DNA from: CADEDH01 sp039029735
GTDB taxonomy: Bacteria; Actinomycetota; Acidimicrobiia; Acidimicrobiales; SZUA-35
Length of the DNA stretch: 64,000 nt
NCBI GenBank assembly: GCA_039029735.1
Contig: JBCCFL010000015.1
Coordinates: forward strand, 1-64,000
Direction: 5' to 3'
A program made the translations under genes and the position numbers. How positions within the stretch are numbered: position 1 is the stretch's first letter; each line of letters begins with the position of its first letter. Of this stretch, positions 14,722 through 23,311 are shown piece after piece. The notes under the pieces are model-generated. The model did no database searches. It saw nothing but the letters and a program-made list of their open reading frames with translations, and was not told the origin of the DNA.

Positions 14722-16560
14722 TCAGCCCGTGCAGCTGCGGTCCAGGCTGTGGATCTTGATGTAGTCGACCTGCATCTGCACCGTGCCCGCCACGCTGTGC
14801 TTCCAGGCGTCGAGCTGGATCGCCGCGAAGTGCGGGTTGTCCGGGAGGAGGTCGGCCGAGGTCTCGTTGATGGTGCGGATCAACGAACCATCTCGGTAGA
14901 TCCGCATCACGTCGGGCTCCCACTCCATCACCATCGTGTGCCACGAGGTGGCCGACGTGTTGTGCTCGATGTACTCCTGGTCGTGCACCGAGCCGAACGG
15001 CTTGTGGATGAAGGTGAAGAACTTCGAACGGTTCCCCGGCTGAGCCAACGTCTCGTACACGTTGTTCTCACCGTCGCGGGGGTGGGCCTGGGAGGCCGGC
15101 CAGGTGAGCACCACACCGGAGGTGGACTCCCCCGTGTCGGCGTCGGTGCGGACCCGGAACTCGTAGCGGCCGTACTGCTGGTTCACCCGGTGCCCCATGC
15201 CGCCCGAGACGAGCGAGCCGTTCTCCATCTTGGCAGTGATCGTGAGCAGACCGCCGCCAACCGAGATGGCCGACGGGCGACGCAGGCCGTAGCCGGCGTT
15301 GCCGGCCGAGTTGTAGGGCTGCCACACGCTGGTGTTGAGCGACGAGCCGTTGAACTGCTCGTCGAGCACCAGGTTCCACTTCGAGCACTCCGCCGGCGCC
15401 TCGGTGGTGGTCGGCGCCGTTGTGGTGGTCGTGGTGGTGGTGGTCGTGGTCGTCGGCTCCTCCGTCGTGGAGGTGGTGGGCCGCGTGGTCGTGGTGGTCG
15501 GCTCGGTGGTCGTCGTCGTGGTTGGCCGCGTCGTGGTGGTGGTCGGCTCCTCCGTGGTGGAGGTGGTGGGTCGCGTGGTCGTGGTCGTGGTTGGCCGCGT
15601 CGTGGTGGTGGTCGGCTCCTCCGTGGTGGAGGTGGTGGGTCGCGTGGTCGTGGTCGTGGGCTCGGTGGTGGTCGTCGTGGAGGTGGAGGTGCTCGTCGAC
15701 GAGCTGGTGCTCGACGTGGACGACGACGTGCTGGTGGCATCGGCCGCAGCCGGATTCGGGCCTGACGTGGTGCTGGTGGTCGACGTGGAGGTGGTCTCGT
15801 CGGCACTGGTGGACGTCGACTGCGTGGTGGTGGTGGTCTCGTCAGCGTCGTCACTGTCGTCCGCTGCCGCGGCCGCAGTCGACGTGGTGGTCGTGGTCTC
15901 GTCGCCGTCACCCGTGCCAGCGCCAGCGTTGGCCTCGGCATCATCAGCGGCCGCTGCGGCCGGCTTGTCGTCGGCGTCGGCGTCGGCGTCGGCGTCCAAC
16001 ACGCCGGCTGTGTCGCCGTCTTCGTCGGTGTCATTCGGCGCCGGGCGCGCCACGTTGTCGGTGCCTTCGGCGGCCCGCAGGTTGGCGGTGCCGATCGACG
16101 TCGAGGTGGTGGTGGGCAGATCCAGCCCGTCGGCCGCGAACGAGCGCAGGTTCGGCGACGGGGTGGATGGGTCCGGCAAGGACGTGGTGGGTGCCGATGT
16201 TGACGACCCCGACGCATCGACCACGTCTTCGTCGGGAGAGGTCACAGCGAACACCGCCGCGCCGAGCACCACGGCGAAGCCGGCCAACACGGCATAGCGG
16301 CCAAGCGGCGATGAGTGCTCGCCGACCTCGCCCTCAGTGGGCGTGAGCCCCATGTCGGCCAACCAACTCGCCGTGGAGTCGGCCATGTCGAACGTGGGGT
16401 CGTTGTCACCAGTTGGTGGAGTGGAGTCCTGAGAGCCGGACGGCGCTGCGGCGTCGGAGCCGTCCGCTCCTGAGCGCCCGAGGACGCTGGCGGGCGCGAG
16501 ACCGCTCACGGTCTCGCGCGTCTGGTGCCATACAGATGTCACAACAGCTTTGAACTGCAC
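14722..16560 (-). CDS. membrane-anchored Thr-rich GH16-like protein
   Basis: A 612-residue surface protein. Residues 1-87 are cytoplasmic; one transmembrane helix at about 88-108 (YAVLAGFAVVLGAAVFAV) anchors it. An Asp/Ala/Ser/Thr linker follows, becoming almost pure Thr with EEPTTTTTRPTTSTT repeats at about 295-388. The C-terminal domain (391-612) resembles GH16 beta-jelly-roll glucanases (WNLVLDEQFNGSSLNTSVW, GRYEFRVRTD, WHTMVMEWEPDVMRIYRDG). The catalytic ExDxxE signature is here E498-N-N500-V-Y-E503: both Glu are kept but the central Asp is Asn, so activity is uncertain. Start is GTG at 16560 after AGGAG. Likely a cell-surface carbohydrate-binding or cleaving protein. Confidence 0.85.
   Translation of the reverse strand: MQFKAVVTSVWHQTRETVSGLAPASVLGRSGADGSDAAAPSGSQDSTPPTGDNDPTFDMADSTASWLADMGLTPTEGEVGEHSSPLGRYAVLAGFAVVLGAAVFAVTSPDEDVVDASGSSTSAPTTSLPDPSTPSPNLRSFAADGLDLPTTTSTSIGTANLRAAEGTDNVARPAPNDTDEDGDTAGVLDADADADADDKPAAAAADDAEANAGAGTGDGDETTTTTSTAAAAADDSDDADETTTTTQSTSTSADETTSTSTTSTTSGPNPAAADATSTSSSTSSTSSSTSTSTSTTTTTEPTTTTTRPTTSTTEEPTTTTTRPTTTTTTRPTTSTTEEPTTTTTRPTTTTTTEPTTTTTRPTTSTTEEPTTTTTTTTTTTTAPTTTEAPAECSKWNLVLDEQFNGSSLNTSVWQPYNSAGNAGYGLRRPSAISVGGGLLTITAKMENGSLVSGGMGHRVNQQYGRYEFRVRTDADTGESTSGVVLTWPASQAHPRDGENNVYETLAQPGNRSKFFTFIHKPFGSVHDQEYIEHNTSATSWHTMVMEWEPDVMRIYRDGSLIRTINETSADLLPDNPHFAAIQLDAWKHSVAGTVQMQVDYIKIHSLDRSCTG
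15521..15658. repeat. 69-bp tandem repeat in Thr-rich linker
   Basis: Two essentially identical 69-bp units (15521-15589 and 15590-15658), each encoding a 23-residue Thr/Glu/Pro/Arg module of the surface protein. Shorter GTGGTCGTGGTC-type repeats extend on both sides. The near-identity points to recent slippage or unequal recombination and likely length variation between strains. Confidence 0.85.
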
Positions 16561-16637
16561 GATGTATCACCACTCCTACCCCAACCAGCGGTGAGCATAA
16601 CCACCCAACGGCATGTTGAGAAGCCATTACGGTGAAA

Positions 16638-16655
16638 CTCTTTCGTAATAAAGAG
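16638..16655. other. small inverted repeat upstream of surface gene
   Basis: CTCTTT and AAAGAG flank a 6-base loop in the 129-base gap between rnhB and the GH16-like gene. The local AT richness suggests a promoter or weak terminator region, but nothing decides between them. Confidence 0.25.
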
Positions 16656-16689
16656 CGGGAGTAGGCGGGCCCGGAGAGGCCAGAACGTG

Positions 16690-17388
16690 TCAGAACAGCT
16701 CGATCTGCCCTCCGGGAGGGAGTCGTTGCACCCCTGACCAGGACAAACTGTCCATGAACACCCAGGAGCGACGGTGGATCGCAGTCGGGCCGTAGCCCTG
16801 GAGCGCCACCTTGTGACGAGGGCACGGATACCCCTTGTTGAGCTCGAAATCGAACCCTGGGTAGCTGTCGGCCTGGGCTCGCATCATTCGATCGCGAGTG
16901 ACCTTGGCCAAGATCGACGCCGCCGCGATCGAGAGGCTGGAGGCGTCGCCCCGTACGAGCTTGCGGGTCACGGGATGGCCGACGAAGTCCCACTTGCCGT
17001 CGAGGAGCACCGCGTCGACCTGGCGACCCAGTCCGCCGATCGCTCGTCGGGCCGCCAGCCGCTGGGCGGCCGACATGCCCATCTGATCGCACTCGTCGTG
17101 TGAGGCATGGCCGACGGCCCAGGCGTCACACCACTCCACGATCCGGTCGAACAGTGCCTCCCGTTCGGCCTCGGTCAGCTGCTTGGAGTCGCGCAGCTTG
17201 TAGATGCGGCGGTCCTTGGGCACCACCACCGCCCCAATCGTGAGCGGCCCGGCCCAGGCGCCACGCCCGACCTCGTCGACCCCCACCACCACCTCGTGGC
17301 CCTCGGTCCACAGCACACGCTCCTCGGCCAGGCCTGGGGCCTTGGCCTTCAGCGCCTTGCGCAACTTGGGCACGGTGGCGTTCGCCAT
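16690..17388 (-). CDS. rnhB: ribonuclease HII
   Basis: Removes RNA from RNA-DNA hybrids and excises misincorporated ribonucleotides. The 232-residue protein has the family motif GVDEVGRGAWAGPL (Asp-Glu catalytic pair) near residue 36, the DGKWDF segment carrying the third acidic residue region, and KGDASSLSIAAASILAKVTRDR-like sequence (here RGDASSLSIAAASILAK), ending with the YPCPRHKVALQGYGPTAIHRRSW block. The ATG at 17388 has a TAGCGT hexamer 8 bases upstream, so it begins its own leaderless transcript. Confidence 0.96.
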   Translation of the reverse strand: MANATVPKLRKALKAKAPGLAEERVLWTEGHEVVVGVDEVGRGAWAGPLTIGAVVVPKDRRIYKLRDSKQLTEAEREALFDRIVEWCDAWAVGHASHDECDQMGMSAAQRLAARRAIGGLGRQVDAVLLDGKWDFVGHPVTRKLVRGDASSLSIAAASILAKVTRDRMMRAQADSYPGFDFELNKGYPCPRHKVALQGYGPTAIHRRSWVFMDSLSWSGVQRLPPGGQIELF

Positions 17389-17396
17389 GGAGACCG

Positions 17397-17402
17397 ACGC
17401 TA
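17397..17402 (-). promoter_or_regulatory. -10 hexamer for rnhB
   Basis: TAGCGT on the minus strand, 8 bases before the rnhB ATG at 17388. Confidence 0.5.
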
Positions 17403-17413
17403 GCGGCTTGCGA

Positions 17414-19129
17414 TCAGCTGAAGCTCTCTCCGGCGGCAGGAGCGGATCCGAGTGCGTCGGCGGCGCCGGTCAGGAGCGTCTCGCCTCTGGCGTCGGTGGT
17501 CGACCATTCGGGGTCCAGCGCAGAACAGCGCAGCCGCACCCCGTCATCAGCCTCCCAGAGCAGCGCCGGCCGAGCCCCATGCCAGCGAATCCCGTAGGAG
17601 ACCAGGCCGTGACGGGTGGGCAGCCGGTGCACCTCACCGTTCCCGCCCCGCCAGGCGGATGGGTAGCCGGGCATGAGGTCGACGTCATCACCGCGGTCGT
17701 CAACCACCAGGTCGCGCACGGCCGCCACGAACCGGGCGGCCGCTGCCGGATCATCGCCGTCGTCAGCCAGTTCCAACGGCGACGGGCCTTGAGCATGGAG
17801 CGCCCCGGCGGCCCCATCCACTGGAGCGGGCCAGGCGCCGGCGGCCGACGCAGCCTCGGCGAGATCGACCACGGCCGCGAGGTCGGCCAGATCGGGCGCA
17901 GGCAGCGACCGTTCGAGCCGCCCGGCGGCTGCGGTGTTGCCGGCACGCCGTGCCAGCGCCGCCAGCCCGCGCTCTGCGGTGATCCGAGCATCTGCATCGC
18001 GCGACTTCGCAACGAGATGCGTGAGCTGCATGGCTACCTCGAGGAGGGCGTCGTCGACTGCTCGGCCCGACACCACAACCGCCGTGTCGAGCGCAGCCAC
18101 GATCTCCGCCGCTGCGACGGGGCCGTGCACGAGCCTGGACGGGAAGGTGTCGGCGATGGCCGCCAGCGCGAGTTCGAGCCCGGTTCGATGGCCCATCGCC
18201 GCCAAGGCCCCGAGCAACGCACCCGCACCGGGTTCGAGCGCGGTCAGCGCCGCCGGCAACCGGCTCGACGCCAGCAACATTCGGCTGCGGGCTGCGCCAA
18301 GCCGAGAGGACAGCCCATCATCGGGAAGCTCCACCCGGGCCGCGGCGTCCAACACCGACGACCATCCCCGGGCGATCTGCTCGGGATCAGGGGCCGCTGC
18401 CGGATCGGGGGCGGCCCCTGTGCCGAGCAGCGTTGCGCTCGACCGGGCGGACCACTCGGCATCGTCGGGTGGGTGCGGAACCACAACGCGCAGCGACGTG
18501 CGGTGCGGCAGTGGATAGAGAGCGACGGCGTTGGCCGCTGGGCCATCCACCCGTCCCGCTGCAGGCCACGCCAGCGGATCCCCCTCCGTGAGCATCGACA
18601 GGAGATCGGTGTCCTCCGATGCACCCGACTCGTTGGGCCGACGAGGCAGCACCACTGCAACGCGGTCGTCGACGATCAGATGACGCTCGCCGTCGGTGGT
18701 GATCGACAGCGAGGCCGCAGGCGAGCCAGTGGGTCGATAGGGCCGGACCGCGAGGGCGAGGGCCACCGGGACCGGCGACTCGTTGTGGATCTCGATCACG
18801 GTGACCTCGGCGCCATCGACCAGCGTGGAATAGGCCACGTGGCGGGCATTGCCGGACGGGATCCGCATCGTGGTCTCGACCACGGGCCCCACGCCCTGCC
18901 GGCCCTGCCGAACCGTTGCTTCGCGGGCCGGCAGGTACCACCGGTCGTCAGCGCCGATCCACCAGTCGAGCGACCACGCGACGCCGGTGGGGGCCACGAG
19001 GCCGCCACCGTCCACGGTGGCAGCCGAGGTGCCGTCGAGCACACCGAGGGTCACCATGGCGCGGTCGCTGGGGCGTTCGTGTCGCCGGGGGCCGATGGCC
19101 AGGCCGGCGGCGGGAGCGGTGCCCGTCAC
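17414..19129 (-). CDS. 571-residue hypothetical protein after gpsA
   Basis: A soluble, Ala-rich protein of unknown function. The first half looks like beta-sandwich sequence (WSLDWWIGADDRWYLPAREATV, YSTLVDGAEVTVIEIHNESP, ALAVRPYRPTG), the second half is alpha-helical with a repeated Ala/Leu pattern, and the C-terminal piece SAWRGGNGEVHRLPTRHGLVSYGIRWHG resembles the last beta-domain of six-hairpin glycosidases. A glycosidase-like scaffold is a guess only. The GTG start at 19129 overlaps the TGA of gpsA (GTGA); the upstream continuation of the frame is antisense-like sequence inside gpsA and is excluded. Co-translation with gpsA hints at a link to polar-lipid or glycerol metabolism. Confidence 0.7.
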   Translation of the reverse strand: MTGTAPAAGLAIGPRRHERPSDRAMVTLGVLDGTSAATVDGGGLVAPTGVAWSLDWWIGADDRWYLPAREATVRQGRQGVGPVVETTMRIPSGNARHVAYSTLVDGAEVTVIEIHNESPVPVALALAVRPYRPTGSPAASLSITTDGERHLIVDDRVAVVLPRRPNESGASEDTDLLSMLTEGDPLAWPAAGRVDGPAANAVALYPLPHRTSLRVVVPHPPDDAEWSARSSATLLGTGAAPDPAAAPDPEQIARGWSSVLDAAARVELPDDGLSSRLGAARSRMLLASSRLPAALTALEPGAGALLGALAAMGHRTGLELALAAIADTFPSRLVHGPVAAAEIVAALDTAVVVSGRAVDDALLEVAMQLTHLVAKSRDADARITAERGLAALARRAGNTAAAGRLERSLPAPDLADLAAVVDLAEAASAAGAWPAPVDGAAGALHAQGPSPLELADDGDDPAAAARFVAAVRDLVVDDRGDDVDLMPGYPSAWRGGNGEVHRLPTRHGLVSYGIRWHGARPALLWEADDGVRLRCSALDPEWSTTDARGETLLTGAADALGSAPAAGESFS

Positions 19130-20145
19130 CGGGAGGAACGATCGCTGTGGTCGGCGCGCTCGTGACCCACCCGCCCTCGCAAGAGGTACTCCTGGGCGAA
19201 GTCGGGCGTCTGCCCTTCCCAGCAGCAGGCGTAGACCTGCGCCGCGATCGGCATGAACACGTCGTGGGCGGTGGCGAGCTCTTTCACCACCTTGGCTGCC
19301 TTCACGCCCTCGGCCACCTGGTTCATCCCGTCGAGGATCTCCTCGATCGTCTGCCCCGCCCCGAGCGCCCGACCGACGGTCGAGTTGCGGCTCTGGGGGC
19401 TGATGCAGGTGGCGAGCAGGTCGCCCATGCCGGCCAGCCCGGCCAGGGTCAGCGCTTCGCCTCCCATCCTCGTGCCGAGCTCGATCAGCTCGGCCAAGCC
19501 GCGGGTGATGATGGCCGAACGGGCGTTGTCGCCGAGGTTGCGACCCTCGACCACTCCCGCAGCGATGGCGTACACGTTCTTCAATGCGCCACCGAGCTCG
19601 CAGCCCACCACATCGTGGTGGGTGAACACCCGGAACGTGGGCGTGGCGAACACGTCCTGCAGGCGGCGGGCGATGTGGAGCTCGGTGAGGGCGATGACAG
19701 CGGCGGTGGGCTGGCCAACGAGGATCTCCTTCGCCAGGTTGGGCCCGGTGAGCACGCCAACGGGGCGTTCGGGGAGTACCTCGCGGGCCACCTCGGTCAT
19801 GCGCATCATCGTGTCCGGCTCGAACCCCTTGGCCAGCGACACCACCGGCACCCACGGCCGGAGGCTCGGGGCGATCCGGGCGCAGGTGTCACGGAAGGCG
19901 CCGGTGGGCACGCCCATCACCACGAGGTCGGTGTCGGCGACGGCATCGAGATCCGTCGTTGCCGTGAGCGATTCGTGGAGGGGGAGGCCAGGGAGGTAGC
20001 GGGGGTTCTCGTGGTGGTCGTTGATGGCGGCCACCACGGCCTCGTCGCGGGCCCACACGGTGGTCGGGGTGTTGTGGGCGGCGAGGTGGGCCACGGTCGT
20101 TCCCCACGATCCACCTCCGAGCACCAGAACGCGGAGATCAGCCAT
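19126..20145 (-). CDS. gpsA: glycerol-3-phosphate dehydrogenase [NAD(P)+]
   Basis: Reduces dihydroxyacetone phosphate to sn-glycerol 3-phosphate for phospholipid synthesis. The 339 residues match the family. Visible are the N-terminal Rossmann motif VLGGGSWGTTVAHLAA, SLAKGFEPDT, the GPNLAKEI block, the catalytic-Lys region GGALKNVYAIAAGVVEGRNLGDNARSAIITRGLAEL, and MAGMGDLLATCISPQSRN (here GLAGMGDLLATC). The ATG at 20145 has a TAGGGT hexamer 6 bases upstream. It overlaps the next gene by GTGA. Confidence 0.97.
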   Translation of the reverse strand: MADLRVLVLGGGSWGTTVAHLAAHNTPTTVWARDEAVVAAINDHHENPRYLPGLPLHESLTATTDLDAVADTDLVVMGVPTGAFRDTCARIAPSLRPWVPVVSLAKGFEPDTMMRMTEVAREVLPERPVGVLTGPNLAKEILVGQPTAAVIALTELHIARRLQDVFATPTFRVFTHHDVVGCELGGALKNVYAIAAGVVEGRNLGDNARSAIITRGLAELIELGTRMGGEALTLAGLAGMGDLLATCISPQSRNSTVGRALGAGQTIEEILDGMNQVAEGVKAAKVVKELATAHDVFMPIAAQVYACCWEGQTPDFAQEYLLRGRVGHERADHSDRSSR

Positions 20146-20151
20146 GCCCGG

Positions 20152-20157
20152 ACCCTA
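20152..20157 (-). promoter_or_regulatory. -10 hexamer for gpsA
   Basis: TAGGGT on the minus strand, 6 bases before the gpsA ATG at 20145. Confidence 0.5.
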
Positions 20158-20225
20158 GTGCCGCGGGTCGGCGGTCCCCCACACGATCGACGGGCGGCGG
20201 GCTCGTCGCCGCCCGCTGCGGTGCA

Positions 20226-20231
20226 TAGGCT
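20226..20231 (+). promoter_or_regulatory. -10 hexamer for cofC
   Basis: TAGGCT, 7 bases before the cofC GTG at 20239; it decides this start, because the frame is open far upstream. Confidence 0.5.
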
Positions 20232-20238
20232 CAGGCCG

Positions 20239-20844
20239 GTGAGCGAGCGGCCGACGACCGAGCCCGATGGGCGCGCAGACGTGGCCGTGGTGGTACCCAT
20301 CAAGTCGTTCGTCGAGGCGAAGGGCCGGCTGTCGGCCTCGCTCTCTCCTGGCGAACGGGCCGATCTGGCTCGCGACATGGCCGCCGGCGTGATCCGGGCC
20401 GCCGCACCGCTCCCGGTGTGGGTGGTGTGCCACGACCATGATGTTGCCCGGTGGGCGATGGGCGAGGGCGCCCGGGTGATGTGGCTCTCGCGCCCCGGTC
20501 TGAACTCAGCCGTCTCCGCCGCCGACCGATTCCTGCACCGCACCGGCGTGACTCGGATCGTGGTGGCCCACGGCGACCTCCCCCTGGCCCGTGAGCTGGA
20601 ATGGGTGGCCGACGGGGCTGGGGTCACGATCGTGCCCGACCGGCGCGGTGAGGGCACCAACGTGCTCGCCCTTCCGACCGGGGCAGGGTTCGTGTTCGGG
20701 TACGGCGAGGGATCAGCGGCCCGACACCGGGCCGAAGCCGAACGACTCGGGCTGGCGGTACGGATCGTGACCGACGCCGATCTGGGGTGGGACGTCGACA
20801 CCCCGGAGGATCTCGACGTGTTCGGCCCCCAGGAGGTCCAGTGA
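20239..20844 (+). CDS. cofC: 2-phospho-L-lactate (or PEP) guanylyltransferase
   Basis: A 201-residue nucleotidyltransferase of coenzyme F420 synthesis, activating phospholactate or phosphoenolpyruvate with GTP before CofD. Motifs are VVVPIKSFVEAKGRLS near the N terminus (nucleotide-binding loop), VVAHGDLPLA, and the IVPDRRGEGTNVLALP ... FGYGEGSAARHRAEAE block that is diagnostic of CofC. F420 is common in actinobacteria, and the gene fits that background. Start GTG at 20239 has TAGGCT 7 bases upstream. Its TGA overlaps the GTG of the deacetylase gene that follows, so the two form one unit divergent from gpsA. Confidence 0.9.
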   Translation: MSERPTTEPDGRADVAVVVPIKSFVEAKGRLSASLSPGERADLARDMAAGVIRAAAPLPVWVVCHDHDVARWAMGEGARVMWLSRPGLNSAVSAADRFLHRTGVTRIVVAHGDLPLARELEWVADGAGVTIVPDRRGEGTNVLALPTGAGFVFGYGEGSAARHRAEAERLGLAVRIVTDADLGWDVDTPEDLDVFGPQEVQ

Positions 20845-21608
20845 CCGCAGCCCAGAACCCCCTCACCCCCGAGCCGTTCTCGATGCAGGTGGTGTCGCGC
20901 GATCTGGCCGTACCGGGCCGAGCGCTCGCCATCGGGGCCCATCCCGACGACGTCGACTTCGGGTGTGGGGCCACGCTGGCCAAGTGGGCCGCCGGGGGCT
21001 GCGAGGTGCACGTGCTGGTGTGCACCGACGGGTCGAAGGGAACCTGGGATCCCCACGCCGACGAGGCGGACCTGATCGCCGCCCGCGAGCGCGAGCAACG
21101 CGCCGCCGCCACCGCACTCGGCGCCACCGGTACCGTCACGTTCCTCGGCCACACCGACGGTGAGTTGGAGTCGACGCTCTCCGTGCGGGCCCAGGTGGCC
21201 GAAGTGATCCGTCGGGCGCGGCCTGACGTGGTGCTCGGCCACGACCCGTGGAAGCGGTATCGCCTCCACCCCGATCACCGTCACGCCGGATTGCTCGCCA
21301 CCGAGGGGATCGTTGCTGCCCGCGACCCGAAGTTCTTCCCGTACCAGGGTGTCCCCCATCATCGGCCCGATGCCCTGCTGCTGTGGGAGGCCGACGAACC
21401 GGATCACGCAGAGGACGTGTCGGGCTTCCTCGACGCCAAGCTCGACGCCCTGCTCGCCCACGAGAGCCAGTTCGAGTCCACAATGGCTTCCGGCGATGAT
21501 CCTGATCTCAGCCAGTTCCGAGCCCGGGTGGAGGCCAAGCTGCGCGAAGCCGGGGTGGCTGCGGGGATCGACCTCGCCGAGACGTTCAAGCTGATCGACG
21601 ACCTCTGA
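20841..21608 (+). CDS. PIG-L family zinc deacetylase
   Basis: A 255-residue member of the LmbE/PIG-L family, which removes N-acetyl groups from amino sugars or cleaves amide conjugates (MshB and Mca of mycothiol metabolism are members). Zn-binding residues are seen in AIGAHPDDVDFGCG (HPDD motif) and HPDHRHAG, the distal His pair. HDPWKRYRLHPDHRH is typical of the family. The GTG at 20841 overlaps the cofC stop (GTGA). Without the flanking msh genes it cannot be assigned to mycothiol synthesis with certainty. Confidence 0.9.
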   Translation: MTAAQNPLTPEPFSMQVVSRDLAVPGRALAIGAHPDDVDFGCGATLAKWAAGGCEVHVLVCTDGSKGTWDPHADEADLIAAREREQRAAATALGATGTVTFLGHTDGELESTLSVRAQVAEVIRRARPDVVLGHDPWKRYRLHPDHRHAGLLATEGIVAARDPKFFPYQGVPHHRPDALLLWEADEPDHAEDVSGFLDAKLDALLAHESQFESTMASGDDPDLSQFRARVEAKLREAGVAAGIDLAETFKLIDDL

Positions 21609-21666
21609 GGCGAGCGGCGCCGCGTCACCGGCCGCCAATTGGCGGACGCCTCGACCCCGGGCTTGT

Positions 21667-21672
21667 CAGACT
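21667..21672 (+). promoter_or_regulatory. -10-like hexamer for GNAT gene
   Basis: CAGACT, 6 bases before the ATG at 21679. It departs from TANNNT at the first base but has the same spacing as the other hexamers. Confidence 0.3.
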
Positions 21673-21678
21673 GCGGGC

Positions 21679-22329
21679 ATGGCTCTCGTCGACCACTGGC
21701 CGCTGTTCGGATTGCGGATCACCACCCCGCGCCTCGAACTGCGAGTTCCGACCGACGATGACCTCGCGCTGCTGGTGGAACTCATCGCCGACATCCACGA
21801 CCCGAGCACTATGCCGTTCGCCGTTCCATGGACCGACGTGGCGTCGCCGAAACGCGAAGGGGACGCCTTGCGCCACTGGTGGGGCGCCCGGGCAGAGATG
21901 ACCGTCGAACGGTGGGACCTCCATCTGGCTGTGCGGTGCGACGGAGAGTTGGTAGGTATCCAGAGCATCGGCGCGACCGATTTCCCGACCCTGCGACAGA
22001 CGAACACCGGCTCTTGGATCGGGCGCTCTCACCATGGCCGCGGGATCGGCACGGAGATGCGGCGGGCGGTGGTGCACCTGGCCTTCGCCCACCTGGGGGC
22101 GCACGATGTGCTCAGCGCAGCCTTCACCGACAACGTGGCCTCGCAGACGGTGTCGACCAGGGTGGGCTACGAGCCCAACGGCATGCAGCGGTCACTGCGT
22201 CGAGGCGATCCGGCCGATCAGATCCGCTACCGGCTCACCAGGCAACGCTGGGAACAGACCCGCACCGACCTGGAGATCGAGGTCGAGGGCTTCGAGGCGT
22301 GCCGGGCCATGTTCGGCCTCGACGGCTGA
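21679..22329 (+). CDS. GNAT family N-acetyltransferase (RimJ/RimL-like)
   Basis: A 216-residue acetyl-CoA-dependent acyltransferase. The N-terminal LRITTPRLELRVPTDDDLALLVEL is the RimJ/RimL-type opening, ELVGIQSIGATDF gives strand 4, and SHHGRGIGTEMRRAVVHLAF contains the acetyl-CoA pyrophosphate loop (R/QxxGxG/A as RGIG). GAHDVLSAAFTDNVASQTVSTRVGYE is the usual final fold element. The substrate may be a protein N terminus, an amino acid or an antibiotic; nothing distinguishes these. It is a single gene with a leaderless-type start. Confidence 0.88.
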   Translation: MALVDHWPLFGLRITTPRLELRVPTDDDLALLVELIADIHDPSTMPFAVPWTDVASPKREGDALRHWWGARAEMTVERWDLHLAVRCDGELVGIQSIGATDFPTLRQTNTGSWIGRSHHGRGIGTEMRRAVVHLAFAHLGAHDVLSAAFTDNVASQTVSTRVGYEPNGMQRSLRRGDPADQIRYRLTRQRWEQTRTDLEIEVEGFEACRAMFGLDG

Positions 22330-22361
22330 CTCGTCGTCGAGGCCCCACACGGGGCGGCCGC

Positions 22362-23289
22362 TCAGTACACGGCCGCGTCGAACACGTTGGTGGCGCCGCC
22401 CGACGACTGGTCGTCGAAGGCGATGCCGCCGTTGATGTTCACGGTGTTGGCCCGCTCCACGATCGTGTGATCGGTGGAGCGCTCGAGGAGCAGCGCCACC
22501 TCGCCGTCGCACACCTTGGTCCACCGCGACCCCGAGAACAACGTGCCCCGCGAGTCGATGATCCGCACCTGAACCGGCCCCCCGGTCTGGCCGAATCGCG
22601 TGCCGAGGAACGACACCTCCTTGCAGTCGTTCATCAGCACGTGTCCGGTGCGACCGGAACCGTTGGCCAGGCCCTCGAACCGATGCGGGGCCAGGGCCTT
22701 GCGTCGCACCCCGTCGAGCACCATCCCCCACCCGACCGAGCCGAGAATCTGGCAGTTCGACATGAGGTTGTTGCCACACGTCCGACTCGGGTCGCAGCGG
22801 CGGTACTCGTGCACGGCGCCATCAACGTGGTAACCGCCGACGTTCGACACCAGGCCCCGGTGACAGAACCGGGCATCGATCACGTGGGCCTTCACCGTTC
22901 GCTCGAACGTGGGGTCGAGCACACCGAAGTCGTGGAACTCCGGGTTGTGCAGACCACCGTCGACGAACGCCTCGTCGGAGCCATACAGCTTGAACACCGC
23001 GGCACCGCTCGGAAAGGAGGGATCGAGGTTGATCCGGGTGATGCGGCGGCCGGACCCTCGGAACGCGAACCCGTCGAACGGACGGGACCCGGCGGCCACG
23101 TCAACGTCCACGATCGTGTCGTTGATCACCCAGTCACCGGCGGCGAGCCACACACCCCGTTCCCCGGTCGAGCGCCTCCGCCGACGCCCAACGGAGCGCA
23201 GCCGTGTCGGCATTGGCGTCGCCGAGCAACACATCTGATGAGTGCTCGCGGGGATCCACCCAATCCAGCCTGGGAAAGACGTTCGCCAT
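22362..23289 (-). pseudogene. beta-helix (pectate-lyase-like) gene with frameshift
   Basis: An N-terminal part begins at the ATG at 23289 after GGAGGAG (MANVFPRLDWVDPREHSSD ... ASAEALDRGTG) and an in-phase C-terminal part continues in another frame (VWLAAGDWVINDTIVDVDVAAG ... NVFDAAVY). Removing one base from the CCCC run at 23155-23158 joins them into a single protein of about 308 residues reading DRGTGVWLAAGDWVIND. The product would be a right-handed parallel beta-helix of the pectate-lyase/tail-spike type, with repeated N/G-rich turns such as NVGGYHVDGAVHEYRR. The homopolymer position makes a sequencing error as likely as a real lesion. A signal peptide is not evident. Confidence 0.75.
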
Positions 23290-23311
23290 CGTGCGCTCCT
23301 CCTGCTGCCGC

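Noticed and set aside
15332..16297. Plus-strand Val-rich open frame of about 320 codons
   Set aside because: It is the reverse complement of the Thr-rich stalk (ACC codons read as GGT/GTG) and has no independent start or homology.
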